From positions 62,001 to 126,000 of the forward strand of contig NZ_FOWC01000003.1 of the NCBI RefSeq assembly GCF_900115345.1: DNA of 64,000 bases, given 5' to 3'. The notes below the pieces were generated by a model. The model was not told where the DNA came from. It saw nothing but the letters and a program-made list of their open reading frames with translations, and made no database searches. This DNA comes from Amycolatopsis rubida (GTDB taxonomy: Bacteria; Actinomycetota; Actinomycetes; Mycobacteriales; Pseudonocardiaceae). Both the position numbers and the translations under genes were made by a program. How positions within the stretch are numbered: the first letter of the stretch is position 1; the number at the start of each line of letters is the position of its first letter. Positions 15,895 to 25,225 of the stretch are shown here, in pieces.

Positions 15895-17457
15895 TCAGGT
15901 CGTGAGGCGGCAGGAGTCGGGGGTGGCGGTCATGCCGTAGAGGCCGTGCCAGCCGGTGCCGATGAGTTTGCCGTTGGCGCGTCCGGTGTCGGACCAGGTG
16001 TCGCTGGCGGGGAGGTAGCGGTACCAGAGGAGGCCGCCGCCTTCGGCGGGGTAGGAGCCGTAGAGGACGTCGGCTCCGGGGGAGGTGATGGTTTTGAAGC
16101 CGTTCCAGCCGGTGCCGGAGGGTTTGGCCCATTGGGTCCATTCGCCGGTGGCGGCGTCGTAGGTGTGGCGGAACAGGTCGCCTTTGGGGGTGCGGGCGTA
16201 GAGGACGCCGTCGCCGGCGGCGGTGATGAGGTCGTATTTGCCCCAGCCGTCTTTGAGGACGCGGTGGTCCCATTTTTTGGCGGTGGGGTCGTAGGTGCGC
16301 CAGTGGAGGTTGCCGTCGGGTTCGATGGTGTAGATGTGTCCGCGGGTGTCGACGGTGATGCGGTTGTTGTATTCGGCGGTGGCGTAGCGGGCCCAGCCGT
16401 TGTCGATGACTTCGTAGTAGGGGGTGGGGCTGGTGTTGAGGTCCCAGCCGGTGCCGTTCCAGCGGAATTTGCGCAGTTGGCCGTTGCTGTTGGCCTGGTA
16501 GACGAGGCCGTCGGGGCCTGCGGTGGTGCGGGCGGACTGCCATCCGCTGCCGATCTGCTGGCCGTTGCCGTTGATCCAGGAGAAGGCGCCGTTGCGGGGG
16601 TCGGTGTGCTGGTAGAGCCAGAGGGTTCCGTCGCCGCGGGTGGTGAAGATGGGGGCGGCGGGTTTGCAGGTGATGGCGAGGTCGGGCACGTTCTGCCGGA
16701 TCCAGCCGCCGAGGTCGTCGGTCCGGGTGGCGGTCACTCCGGTGCCGGTGGCGGTTTCGGCGAGGCATCCGTGCTGGTCCGATCCTGTGACCACGCCTGC
16801 GATCCGGCCGTCGCCGGTCAGCACCGGGGCGCCCGCGTCGCCCCGGCACACGCCGGTGGTGCCGGAGGCGGTGAACGTCATCTCGTTGCCGGTGGCCCCG
16901 GTGACGGCGAGGGCTGCGGTCTGCGGCTTGTCCGGGACCCATTCGGTGCCGGTCCGGCCGAACCCGGCCACGGTCATCTGCCCGCTCGCCGGCGGCGGTG
17001 TGGTGGCGAACTCCGCGGTGCGGATGCCGGGAACCGGTGTGGCGAGCCGTACGAGGGCGAAGTCGCGGTCGGTGCGCGGCGCGACCAGATCGACCGGTGC
17101 CTGCCGCGCCGGGCCTCCGGCCACCGGTGCCTGCGCGGTGACCGGAACGGCGGGAGGCTGGCCGCCGACGAGCCCGTCCGCCGCCCGCGCGCCGGCCTTC
17201 CCGGTCAGGCATGACGCGCTGGTGGCGATCCATTGCGGGGAAACGAAAATGCCGGTGCAGGCGTGTCCGCCGCCGCGCGGGTCGCCGTCGACCGCCAGCA
17301 CGGCCAGCGCGTCGCCCGGGCTTCCGGTCGCGGCGGTGCCGCCGGCTACCGCTGCCGCAGGCGGCGCGCCGGCCAGCGCCAGTCCGGCGACGGCGGCGCA
17401 GGCGGCGTAGCCGGTCCGGCGCGCCATGGTGCGCGCGGCCACACGGTTGAGCCTCAT
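15895..17457 (-). CDS. Secreted trypsin-fold pseudoprotease with tachylectin-like propeller
   Basis: A 520-residue exported protein. A twin-Arg/hydrophobic signal (RRTGYAACAAVAGLALAGAPPAAA, cleavage near 36) leads into an S1-type domain (about 38-255). The catalytic His position reads WIATSASC instead of WxxTAAHC, and the nucleophile block reads CRGDAGAPV instead of GDSGGP, so His and Ser are replaced while the Asp (DRDFALVRL) remains: proteolysis is not expected. Residues ~270-515 carry about five tachylectin/PliI-like repeats (GDGTLWLYQHTD, DGLVYQANSNGQLRKFRW, GHIYTIEPDGNLHWRTY, DGVLYARTPKGDLFRHTY), predicted to bind carbohydrate. The start has GAAAGG upstream. Probably expressed with the exported gene at 17544-18062. 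Confidence 0.87.
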   Translation of the reverse strand: MRLNRVAARTMARRTGYAACAAVAGLALAGAPPAAAVAGGTAATGSPGDALAVLAVDGDPRGGGHACTGIFVSPQWIATSASCLTGKAGARAADGLVGGQPPAVPVTAQAPVAGGPARQAPVDLVAPRTDRDFALVRLATPVPGIRTAEFATTPPPASGQMTVAGFGRTGTEWVPDKPQTAALAVTGATGNEMTFTASGTTGVCRGDAGAPVLTGDGRIAGVVTGSDQHGCLAETATGTGVTATRTDDLGGWIRQNVPDLAITCKPAAPIFTTRGDGTLWLYQHTDPRNGAFSWINGNGQQIGSGWQSARTTAGPDGLVYQANSNGQLRKFRWNGTGWDLNTSPTPYYEVIDNGWARYATAEYNNRITVDTRGHIYTIEPDGNLHWRTYDPTAKKWDHRVLKDGWGKYDLITAAGDGVLYARTPKGDLFRHTYDAATGEWTQWAKPSGTGWNGFKTITSPGADVLYGSYPAEGGGLLWYRYLPASDTWSDTGRANGKLIGTGWHGLYGMTATPDSCRLTT

Positions 17458-17543
17458 CAGGAAACCTTTCGAACAGCACGACGACGCGCCCCTTTGGGCG
17501 CGGTCGTGTTCACCGAGGACAGCCCGGCAAGGCCGGGAAAGGG

Positions 17544-18062
17544 TCAGGATTGAGTGGTGATTTCCACCAGCGTGGTGGGCGCGTGCTGCGGATCGACGCC
17601 TTCCCCGAACGGGGCGTACGCCTTCGGTTCGAGGGTGTGGTCTTCGGACTGGCCGTTGCTGGTCAGCCGCATTCCGACCTTGTGGGAGTCGGCTTTGCCG
17701 AGGTACACCTTGGGGATCTCCACGGTCAGCCAGCCGCCCGGCGCCGTGGAGCGGAAGCAGGTGGTGCCGATCTCGCGCGAGCGGACTTCGATCACGTCCC
17801 CGCCGCAGTCCGCGAGCATGATTTTCCCGTCGCCCTTGAGCAGTTTCACGTGCTTGTCGGCGAGGATCGCGTCCCGCCCGGGATAGTTGTAGTCCTCGAC
17901 CAGCGCAGCCTGGCCGGTGTCCCCGGAGTCCGCGGCCGACGCGGCAGCCTTGCCGCTGGCTACGCCCGCACCGGCGATCACGAGCCCGGCGGCCGCCGCG
18001 CCCGCCGCAACCCACGCCGCGATTCTCCTCGCGCCTCGCGGGCGCGCCACTGACATCCCCAT
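17544..18062 (-). CDS. Small secreted protein of unknown function
   Basis: A 172-residue exported protein with a Tat-like signal (ARPRGARRIAAWVAAGAAAAGLVIAG). The mature part has two Cys (ADCGG and TTCFRS, likely a disulfide) and a beta-rich pattern (KIMLADCGGDVIEVRSR, GGWLTVEIPKVYLGK). ATG 18062 has a GAGGGGA ribosome-binding site; a second ATG at 18056 is possible. It lies 86 bases upstream of the pseudoprotease/tachylectin gene on the same strand, so the two are probably one unit. No family recognised. Confidence 0.7.
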   Translation of the reverse strand: MGMSVARPRGARRIAAWVAAGAAAAGLVIAGAGVASGKAAASAADSGDTGQAALVEDYNYPGRDAILADKHVKLLKGDGKIMLADCGGDVIEVRSREIGTTCFRSTAPGGWLTVEIPKVYLGKADSHKVGMRLTSNGQSEDHTLEPKAYAPFGEGVDPQHAPTTLVEITTQS

Positions 18063-18402
18063 TTCATCCCCTCGTTAATCCGACCTGATGCGAGATTCGC
18101 AATTCCCAAAAACAGGTTCTGTTTCGACGCGCTTCAGTCGACCCCTGTCGGATTCGTCAACCCTATCCACCGGCCGAGATTCGGGTCAATGCGACACGGG
18201 ACACATCGCCGTATGCGCACGATCGCCGTTACACAATCCCGTGGCTGTTATGAAATCTTTGCCAAGGTTGCACCGTTCGGCGCATCGCGCCTGGCGGAGA
18301 AGCCATCCGGGTTTGGCTGTTCGCGTTTCCCGGGTGTAGGTTCGGCGAACCGAATAGTCTTCGCGGGCTTCTTCCGCGACATTTTCCGGTCTCTATGTTG
18401 GG

Positions 18403-18429
18403 GCTCCGTTTCCGGTTCGGAAACGGAGC
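18403..18429 (+). promoter_or_regulatory. Perfect 12 bp hairpin in the toxin gene leader
   Basis: GCTCCGTTTCCG (18403-18414) is the exact complement of 18418-18429 around loop GTT, ending 42 bases before the GTG of the polymorphic toxin gene. There is no T tract, so an operator or leader structure is more likely than a terminator. Confidence 0.55.
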
Positions 18430-18471
18430 GGGGGTGCGCACGGCCTGTGCGCTGGACACGAGGAGGGGCGA

Positions 18472-21400
18472 GTGCGCGCCTGGGGAGACGCAACGGGGAA
18501 CACGCGCGGCCGGAGACGCTTCCGGCCGCTCGCGGCTGCCGCGCTCGCAGCGGCGGCGGTGATCGGCGGGGTCCAAGTCCCCGCCGAAGCCGCCGTACCG
18601 CACGCGGCAGCAGCCGCGCGGACGAGCGCGCAGACCGCAGGAACTTCTGCGGGTGCCACGGATCCGGCGGATGGGCCGGTGTCGGACCGGGAGAAGCTGG
18701 CCCGCGCCTGGAACGCCGGCGGGGAGCAGGTCCGCGAGCGCGCCGGACGAGTTCTGGTCGGCAGCGACGCGGACGTGTCGGCGTTTCTCGCGAAAGATCT
18801 CGCTGCCGCGCAGCAGATCGACGACGAGCTGCGGGTCTCGCGGATGCTGGCCGGCGGTGGCCCGGCGGTCAAGGAGGCCGCGGCCAAGGCACTGGACGGC
18901 GGGCCGGACGCGGTGCGTGCGTACCTTTCGTCCGGATGGGTGACGCCGTCCCAGTCGGACGCGGAGATCGAGGCGTCCCGGCTGCTCGCGTCCGGCGGGC
19001 CCGGAGTGAAGGAAGCCGCGGCCAAGGCGCTGGACGCGCACACCTACCGGGCGCTGGAGGACTTCCTGCGGCGCGGGCAGTTCGCGGCCCGCGAGGACGA
19101 CGACCGGGTCCGGGCCACGCAGATCATGACCGCCGGCGGTCCGGAGGTGAAGGCCGCCGCGCAGCGCGCCTTCGACGACGGGTCCTACACCGCGATCACC
19201 GAATTCCTCGCCCGCGACCAGTTCGTCGCTGCGGAGCGGGACAAGGAGACCCAGACCGTCGCCGGCCTGGCCGCAGTCGCGAAACGCGCCCAGCAGCAGG
19301 CTGCCGTGGAGACCGCCGCGGCGAAGACCGCGTCCGAGCGTGCCGTGCAGGCCGCCGCGATGGCCAAGGAAGCCGCCGAGCGCGCCGCGCGGGAAGCCGA
19401 GGCCGCGCACGGCGACGCGGGCCGGGCGGCCGGCGCGGCGTCGCGGGCCGCGGACGCGGCGGACGGAGCCGCATCCGCCTCCGCGCAAGCGGTCTCGGCG
19501 GCCCGGACCGCGCACACCGCGGCCATGACCGCCGTCGCCGCCGCGCAGCGCGCCGCGTCCGCCGCAGCGATGGCCGGGAACGCGGCATCGGCGGCCTACC
19601 GGGCCGCGAACGCGGCCCGTGCCGACGCGGGCAAAGCAGCCGAAGCCCGCCAGGCAGCAGAAGGTGCCCGGACCGCGGCCCAGGGCGCGCGGACTGCGGC
19701 CGAAGCGGCGTGGGACGCGGTAGCGGCCATTCAGGGCGCGCTCGGCGCCGCCCGCTCCGCCGCCTCGGCAGCGGGCAACGCCGCAGCAGCCGCCGACGCC
19801 GCCGCCCGCGCCGGCCGGGCCGCCGGGGCCGCTGCCAGCGAGTCCGCCCGGGCCAAGGCCGCCGCGGACAACGCGCGCGCCGCGGCGGCGCGGGCGAACC
19901 GGGCGGCGAACTCCGCCCAGCGGCTGGCCAACGCAGCCGCAGACAACGCCGCAGAGGCGCGATCGGCGGCGAACAGCGCCGCAGACCATGCCGATGCCGC
20001 CGCACGAGCCGCGGACGAAGCCGCCCAGCACGCCGGAGAAGCTGAGCACGCCGCCGAAGACGCGACCCGGCACGCGGCGGGAGCGAAAACCGCCGCAGAC
20101 GCCGCCTCCGCCGCGGTCGAACAGGCGAAGAAAGTCGTGGCCCTCGCCCGCCAGACCGAGGACGAGCAGCTCGTGATCCGCGCCGAGCAGGACCGTGCCG
20201 ACGCGCAGAAGGCCGCCGACGACCTGCGCGCCCACCCCCGGCCCGACCCCGGAACCGAAGACGCGATCCCGGCCGAGTCCACCCGCGACGCCGACGTCCG
20301 AAACTGGCTTGCCGCGGCCCGCGACACCGCCACACCTGCCGGGGAAGCGGCGACTGCGGCGCGCAAGGCCGCACTGCGGCTGGCCGAGCAGAGCAGCCCG
20401 TGGACGAAACGCTCCGCGCTGACCGCACTCGGCGGCGCTGACGCGGAAGTCGTCGCCTGGGCCCGGGCCGGCGTCGACACCGCCGCGGACCAGGACGACC
20501 GCGCCACTGTGGTGGCGATGGCGACCCGGGGCCCGGCTCCGCTCACCACCGCCGCACAAGAAGCGCTCAACGGCGACCACGCCGCCGTCGTCGGCTTCCT
20601 GGCCAACCCGGACTACCCGGGCCGCCAGCAGGACGACGAGATCCAGGTCGCCCGCCTGCTGAACAACGCGCGCCCGGCCATGAAGGACGCCGCGAGCAAA
20701 GCTCTCGACGGCGGACAGGCCGCAGTGACGGAATTCCTCCGGCACGGCCAGTTCCGCGCTCGCGAGCGCGACGACGACCTGCAGACCACGCAGGTCATGT
20801 CCGCCGGCGGCGCGGAAGTCAAAACCGACGCGCAGACCGCGCTCGAGGGCACCCCGCAGATGCGCCACGACTTCCTCGCCACCGGACAGCACCGCGCCCG
20901 CCTGCGCGACCAGGCCCGAGACGCCCACCGCGCGGGCATCGACCGGCTCGTCGCCGACGCGGCCCAGTCCGCCGCGCTCGCGCAACAACAGGCCGGCGAA
21001 GCCGCCCAAGCCGCCGCGATCGCCCGCAACGCCGCCCAGGAAGCCGCCGGATACGCCGAACAAGCACGCCAGGCAGCCGACCGGGCACGCGGCTACGCCA
21101 ACGACGCCGCCCGTTCCGCCGACGCCGCCGCCGCATCAGCCGCAGCGGCCGCCGAATCCGCCCGCGTCGCACGCAACGCCGCCAACCAAGCCGCAGCCGA
21201 CGCCAAAACCGCCGCGAACGCCGCCCGGCAAGCCGCAGCCTCCGCCGCGCAAGCACGCGCTTCGGCCAACGCTGCGGCAGCCGACGCCGCCCGTGCCCGC
21301 CGTGCCGCGCTCGACGCCGGAAAAGACGCCGCAGCGGCCATGCGAGCCGCCGGCGAAGCGCTCCAAGCGTTCCTCGGCAAATACCGAGCCGAACAGATCG

Positions 21401-22200
21401 CCCGCGCCGCCCAAGGCAACACGAACACCAGCGGCCTGCCCGAGAACCTCGGCGGCAAAGGCGGCCAAGCCACCTACCCCAACGGAACCCGCCTCGTCGT
21501 CATCGGCACCACCTGCTACATCAACGGCTTCCAGCTGCCCGCACACATCGGCACCGGAAACTGCGACAGCCTCGCCATCGACCTCGACCACTGGCTCGCC
21601 GGCCGGCAGATCATCTGGGAATTCCTTGAGCAGCTGCCCGACGGAAGCACGGCAGGCGCGGCCCTTCTGTGGGACTACTGCGGTAACAACCCGGAGGCCT
21701 GCGGCCCGGAACTGCTCGCGCTGCTGCCCAAATTCAGCGTCCCGATCTTCACCGGCCCCATCCCCCTCCTCGACGAGCTCGAGTCCAACCTGCACCGCGT
21801 CATCTTCAACGACGACAACGGCCTCGCCAAAGACATCGGCGACCTCCTCGACGGCGCCGCCGACCTCAGCAACGTCGCCCGCACCCGCATCGACCAGGTC
21901 TACAACCTCGTCACCAAGGACGGGAAGTTCCTCGGAGAAAAAGGATCGTCTGAGGAGATCCGGATCGTCACCCCGGACGACATCAACCGGCTACGGGGAC
22001 AGTTGACCGCCCAACTCGGGCAGCCCCAGCGACGGGAAATTCCCGGAAAGGGCCAGATCGAGCTGTGGTACATCGGTGACGGCAAGAAAAACGTGACCTG
22101 GCGCGACTACTCTAAATCCGGCGGTGCGACGATCGACTTCAACGACTTCGAACCAGGCGACAAACTTGACAAATTGAAGCGTTGGCACTACGAGAGCTAG
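18472..22200 (+). CDS. Secreted ALF-repeat polymorphic toxin
   Basis: A 1242-residue exported protein. Signal peptide about 1-42 (RRRFRPLAAAALAAAAVIGG). Two blocks of ALF helical repeats (about 65-265 and 640-815), with recurrent RxLAxGGPxVKEAAxKALDG and FLxxGQFxARExDD. Each is followed by a long Ala-rich coiled coil (about 265-580 and 820-965). A Cys-containing module (YPNGTRLVVIGTTCYING, NNPEACGPELLALLPKF; about 1000-1100) precedes a distinct C-terminal tip (about 1150-1242; ELWYIGDGKKNVTWRDYSK, GGATIDFNDF), the expected toxin domain. This architecture is that of actinobacterial contact/secreted polymorphic toxins; the tip's activity is not identifiable. GTG start with GAGGAGGGG upstream. 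The next gene is the candidate immunity. Confidence 0.85.
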   Translation: MRAWGDATGNTRGRRRFRPLAAAALAAAAVIGGVQVPAEAAVPHAAAAARTSAQTAGTSAGATDPADGPVSDREKLARAWNAGGEQVRERAGRVLVGSDADVSAFLAKDLAAAQQIDDELRVSRMLAGGGPAVKEAAAKALDGGPDAVRAYLSSGWVTPSQSDAEIEASRLLASGGPGVKEAAAKALDAHTYRALEDFLRRGQFAAREDDDRVRATQIMTAGGPEVKAAAQRAFDDGSYTAITEFLARDQFVAAERDKETQTVAGLAAVAKRAQQQAAVETAAAKTASERAVQAAAMAKEAAERAAREAEAAHGDAGRAAGAASRAADAADGAASASAQAVSAARTAHTAAMTAVAAAQRAASAAAMAGNAASAAYRAANAARADAGKAAEARQAAEGARTAAQGARTAAEAAWDAVAAIQGALGAARSAASAAGNAAAAADAAARAGRAAGAAASESARAKAAADNARAAAARANRAANSAQRLANAAADNAAEARSAANSAADHADAAARAADEAAQHAGEAEHAAEDATRHAAGAKTAADAASAAVEQAKKVVALARQTEDEQLVIRAEQDRADAQKAADDLRAHPRPDPGTEDAIPAESTRDADVRNWLAAARDTATPAGEAATAARKAALRLAEQSSPWTKRSALTALGGADAEVVAWARAGVDTAADQDDRATVVAMATRGPAPLTTAAQEALNGDHAAVVGFLANPDYPGRQQDDEIQVARLLNNARPAMKDAASKALDGGQAAVTEFLRHGQFRARERDDDLQTTQVMSAGGAEVKTDAQTALEGTPQMRHDFLATGQHRARLRDQARDAHRAGIDRLVADAAQSAALAQQQAGEAAQAAAIARNAAQEAAGYAEQARQAADRARGYANDAARSADAAAASAAAAAESARVARNAANQAAADAKTAANAARQAAASAAQARASANAAAADAARARRAALDAGKDAAAAMRAAGEALQAFLGKYRAEQIARAAQGNTNTSGLPENLGGKGGQATYPNGTRLVVIGTTCYINGFQLPAHIGTGNCDSLAIDLDHWLAGRQIIWEFLEQLPDGSTAGAALLWDYCGNNPEACGPELLALLPKFSVPIFTGPIPLLDELESNLHRVIFNDDNGLAKDIGDLLDGAADLSNVARTRIDQVYNLVTKDGKFLGEKGSSEEIRIVTPDDINRLRGQLTAQLGQPQRREIPGKGQIELWYIGDGKKNVTWRDYSKSGGATIDFNDFEPGDKLDKLKRWHYES

Positions 22201-22218
22201 CTAGGAGCGAGAAACCGA

Positions 22219-22896
22219 ATGTCCATTGCAGACATGACTCCGGACGCATGGGAGGAACTGGCCTGGCTGCAGCAGATCTTCGCCGCGGAGTACAGCGGGC
22301 CAGGACACGTCGTCCGCGAAATCCTGCCCGTCGACTACCCGGCGTACGTGCGGATCCTGCACTCGTTCGCCCGCGCCAGCGACACGGGGTCCCTGCGCAG
22401 CTGGGCCAGTATGGCCGCCGAGATCGGGTTCGAACTCCACGCGGAGACATCGCATCAGACCCTGATGAAAGCCGAACTCGCCACGGGGCCTCGGCAGTGG
22501 GTGACCCAACACGGTCGTCTCCGGGCTTCCGAGCAGCGCGCGCTGAGCGGCATCCTGGCTGGAGTGTCGGGTGCTTCGGAGGTCTACTTCGGCTACCTCA
22601 CTTCGGCGGACGCGGCGGGCGGGCTGCCTGAGTTCACTACTGCCGCCCCCCTGGATCAGCTCGATGACGTGCGGAAACAGGTCGGCGAAGAAGTCGGGAT
22701 CCGAAATGGTCCGGATTACTGGTGTCCCCGGGGCCACGCCTGGGTCGTGTGCTCCGACCACGATCTCGCGTCCACTTACGTAGCCTGCAGCGAAGAGGTC
22801 GCGAAGGCGATCGTCGCGCACCCAGATCTCGAAGCCCTCGACGTGACGCCGGATACGCGTATCGATTTCGCGTCGGACCAACCGCGGCCTGCATAA
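22219..22896 (+). CDS. Candidate immunity protein of the ALF-repeat toxin
   Basis: A 225-residue soluble acidic protein starting 18 bases after the toxin stop, with AGGAGCGAG upstream of ATG 22219. Features: DAWEELAWLQQIFAAEYSGPGHVVREILPVDYPAYVRILHSF at the N-terminus and a Trp/Cys-containing C-terminal part (PDYWCPRGHAWVVCSDHDLAS). It has no export signal, as expected for a cytoplasmic immunity protein. A damaged paralogue of its N-terminal half follows directly (22912-23136), and the module is repeated along with a second toxin tip, which is the usual structure of polymorphic toxin loci. Immunity function is inferred from position. Confidence 0.65.
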   Translation: MSIADMTPDAWEELAWLQQIFAAEYSGPGHVVREILPVDYPAYVRILHSFARASDTGSLRSWASMAAEIGFELHAETSHQTLMKAELATGPRQWVTQHGRLRASEQRALSGILAGVSGASEVYFGYLTSADAAGGLPEFTTAAPLDQLDDVRKQVGEEVGIRNGPDYWCPRGHAWVVCSDHDLASTYVACSEEVAKAIVAHPDLEALDVTPDTRIDFASDQPRPA

Positions 22897-22911
22897 GAAG
22901 GGCAGGAAACG

Positions 22912-23136
22912 GTGCCGATCGCCGAGACCATCGCGGAAATGCGGGCCGAGTTCGCGTGACTGCAGAAGCGCATCAAGTGGGGTTACCCAGGATCTGGTCA
23001 CATCGTCCGGGAGTTCCTGCCCGAGGGCTGCCCGGCCTCCGTACGGATCCCGCAACCATTCGCCAACACCCGCAACGAGAAGGACCTGCGCAGCTGGGCC
23101 AGAATGGCCGACCAGATCGGACTCACCCTCTGGGAG
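22912..23136 (+). pseudogene. Broken second copy of the immunity gene (N-terminal part)
   Basis: From GTG 22912 the frame reads PIAETIAEMRAEFA, hits TGA at 22957-22959, and then continues in frame with sequence parallel to the intact gene: GSGHIVREFLPEGCPASVRI versus GPGHVVREILPVDYPAYVRI, and DLRSWARMADQIGLTLWE versus SLRSWASMAAEIGFELHA. Homology stops at about 23136, where IS110-like sequence begins. It is truncated and carries a premature stop. Confidence 0.8.
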
Positions 23137-23411
23137 GTCCCTATGGCGGTTGTCAAGCGTTCGGCGGCTCGGGATGCTGACAGAGGGCTTGGTGGCGGAG
23201 CATGGCGAGAGCACGTCGCAGCGTCGGCGGGCGAGGCAGGTGAGGGCGGCGTTGTGTTTTCTTGCCTTCGGCTCTCTTGCGGTCGTAGTAGGCCCTGCTG
23301 GTCGGGTCGGACAGGGCGGCGAACGCGGCGAGGAAGAACGCGCGTTTGAGTTCGCGGCTGCCGGTGTGGGCGGGGTGTTCGCCTTTGATCGATGTTCCGG
23401 AGTCGCGGGTT
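23137..23411 (-). mobile_element. IS110-family transposase remnant (3' end)
   Basis: Read on the minus strand, 23411 down gives PRDSGTSIKGEHPAHTGS, then RELKRAFFLAAFAALSDP and TSRAYYDRKRAEGKK, the conserved C-terminal block of IS110/IS116/IS902 transposases. An extra A shifts the frame just after GKK; the correct continuation HNAALTCLARRRCDVL is in another frame, with a further shift before the stop. Low-coordinate sequence GGTCCCTATGGCGGTTGTCAAG looks like an IS110 end. The N-terminal two-thirds is absent, so it is a dead scar between the immunity remnant and toxin remnant. Confidence 0.8.
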
Positions 23412-24114
23412 CAAGCAGCAACAGGCGAGTCCCGCCCCGCCATATCCGGACACCGACCTCGGTGTCGGCCTGACCCAGTGGGAGACCGGCAGCTACCTGC
23501 TGATGGTCGGTGACGTCTGCTTCCTCAACGGCGTCCGACTGCCGAGCAAAGACCAGCTCGGCACCAAATCCTGCGACGGCCTCGGCCTCGACATCTGGCT
23601 GTCCGGGGTCAATGTCATGAGGGAATCGCTGCCCGACGGTCCGGAAGGCGCGAGGAGGCCGCTGAACGAGTACGGTCCCTCTCGCCCAGAGGCATGCGGC
23701 CCAGCCCTGATCAGCATGCTCCTTTCTGGCTACTACTACGCCATCACCCATCAGGAGGCGGGATTCGGGAACTTCCTGGGGAAGATCTTCCGCGTTTCGA
23801 GCGAGCCGATCGTCCGAGGAGCACTGCCCGAGGCACTCGGCCCGGCCAACCGGGGCGCTCTGCATGACCGAGATCCTCGGCACCGAAATGGCCAAACCCC
23901 ACGTGACCACCCCCCGCCTCAAGATGCTGATCAGCCAGATCTGGAAACTTCCGGACAGGGGCCAGGGATTCGGGAGCGGCAGCGTCACCGCGGCCGCACG
24001 GACGGAGAAAGCCTTTGCGAAATGGGGGTCAAGCTCAACGGAGCCGACCACGTTGAGAAGATCCGGACCTTGATCCCCGCTGCCGTGGACGGGCTGGCCA
24101 AACCGGCCAGGTGA
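23412..24114 (+). pseudogene. Orphan, frameshifted polymorphic-toxin C-terminal cassette
   Basis: Begins abruptly after the IS scar with GSYLLMVGDVCFLNGVRLPS and SRPEACGPALISMLLSGYY, homologous to the Cys module of the intact toxin (TRLVVIGTTCYINGFQLPA, NPEACGPELLALL). The frame then shifts at about 23850 to MTEILGTEMAKPHVTTPRLK and FGSGSVTAAARTEKA, and returns at about 24025 for HVEKIRTLIPAAVDGLAKP, ending at 24114. The tip therefore differs from that of the full toxin: a second toxin type carried as an orphan cassette, inactivated by at least two frameshifts and lacking export and ALF regions. Confidence 0.75.
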
Positions 24115-24824
24115 TCCACCGCAATGCCCGGGTGGCAGAGAACATCGTGACAACCGACCACGACGACGCGTCGGAGACGTCGGCGGACCTCGAGCCCGAA
24201 TGGCTGGCCAGGCTCCTCACGCTCGCCCCGGAATTCGCCGAGGCAGACCGGGACCTCCTGGCTTACTGGGACGAGCCGCCCTGCCGCGACCCTACCTGGG
24301 AACCGCTCGACGAGGACACCGCGCAACGTCGTCGCCGTCCGGGCCTGCCTCCCCGCACCCGGCTGTCCCAGCGGGTTGCCACGATCGCCCACACGATCGT
24401 GCGGACGTGGGACCAGTTCGACGAGGACATCCGCCATCGGACGTTCGACTGCGTCGAGCACGTCCTCTGCACGGCGAAAGAGACCGGCGACGAGGAATCT
24501 CGCTTCCAGATGAAAATGTTCCTGCTCGACAACGTGCAGAACATGGCCGGAGCTGAGCGCGAGGACATGCTCCGCGAGATGTGGCCTTACCTGGGACCCG
24601 AGTCGAAGAAGGACTGCCTCGAACTGGACCGGGCACAAGGGATCGGGAAGGTGCCGGAGTGGAAACTGCGGTCACCGCAGCCCCAGCGCACTGCGATGGG
24701 AATGAAGGCAACGATGTCCGCGGAACACTGCCGGACGCCCGGCACATCAGCGGGATCCGATTCGTCAGCCAAGTCCGCCGGAAGCCGAGGCGTCGGACGT
24801 CGCTGCGGAAAGCGCGGCATGTGA
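24111..24824 (+). CDS. Candidate immunity protein of the orphan toxin cassette
   Basis: A 237-residue protein whose GTG overlaps the stop of the toxin remnant (GTGA), the arrangement expected for a toxin/immunity pair. The central part is helical and acidic (FDEDIRHRTFDCVEHVLCTA, FQMKMFLLDNVQNMAGAERE, MLREMWPYLGPESKKDCLEL). The last ~50 residues are basic, Ser/Gly-rich and low complexity, possibly read-through beyond an eroded stop. No family recognised. If the toxin partner is dead, retention would protect against kin carrying the active form (inference). Confidence 0.6.
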   Translation: MIHRNARVAENIVTTDHDDASETSADLEPEWLARLLTLAPEFAEADRDLLAYWDEPPCRDPTWEPLDEDTAQRRRRPGLPPRTRLSQRVATIAHTIVRTWDQFDEDIRHRTFDCVEHVLCTAKETGDEESRFQMKMFLLDNVQNMAGAEREDMLREMWPYLGPESKKDCLELDRAQGIGKVPEWKLRSPQPQRTAMGMKATMSAEHCRTPGTSAGSDSSAKSAGSRGVGRRCGKRGM

Positions 24825-24873
24825 CCGCATCTGGGACCCAATTCGGGGACGATGAGGATCGGAGTCTCCGAGA

Positions 24874-24894
24874 ATGCTGACGGCGCGTCAGCAT
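24874..24894. terminator. Short palindromic hairpin after the toxin/immunity locus
   Basis: ATGCTGACG (24874-24882) and its exact complement at 24886-24894 enclose loop GCG. It lies 50 bases after the last immunity-like gene; it could be a weak terminator or an operator. The rest of 24825-25225 shows nothing else recognisable. Confidence 0.45.
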
Positions 24895-25225
24895 GGAAAC
24901 AACGGGAGCCGTCCGCAATCGTAGCGCCTCGTTGTGGCTGCGCTCGACGTCCTGGTCGAGCGAGACATTCGACGGCAGAAGCGGAGTTTCAGACACGATC
25001 CCGGATCCCCGTGTCGAGGTGGCCGTCAGCCTCTGGTCCCAGGCCGACCCGTGAATGCTGAACGCATCTCGGAATACCTTCTCCACCCGCTCCTTATGGT
25101 TGGATGATTGCGTGAGTTTGGGCGACTACCGGCGTGCTGCACCCGACGGCCGGCGATACCGGAGCTTCGGGGTCCGGGATCCACTGAACATTCCCTGCGA
25201 CACTGAGGTATGGGGGACGGCCGGG

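Noticed and set aside
18229-21063. 944-residue minus-strand Gly/Arg-rich frame
   Set aside because: It is antisense to the Ala-rich coiled-coil toxin gene, whose repetitive GCN codons open all frames.
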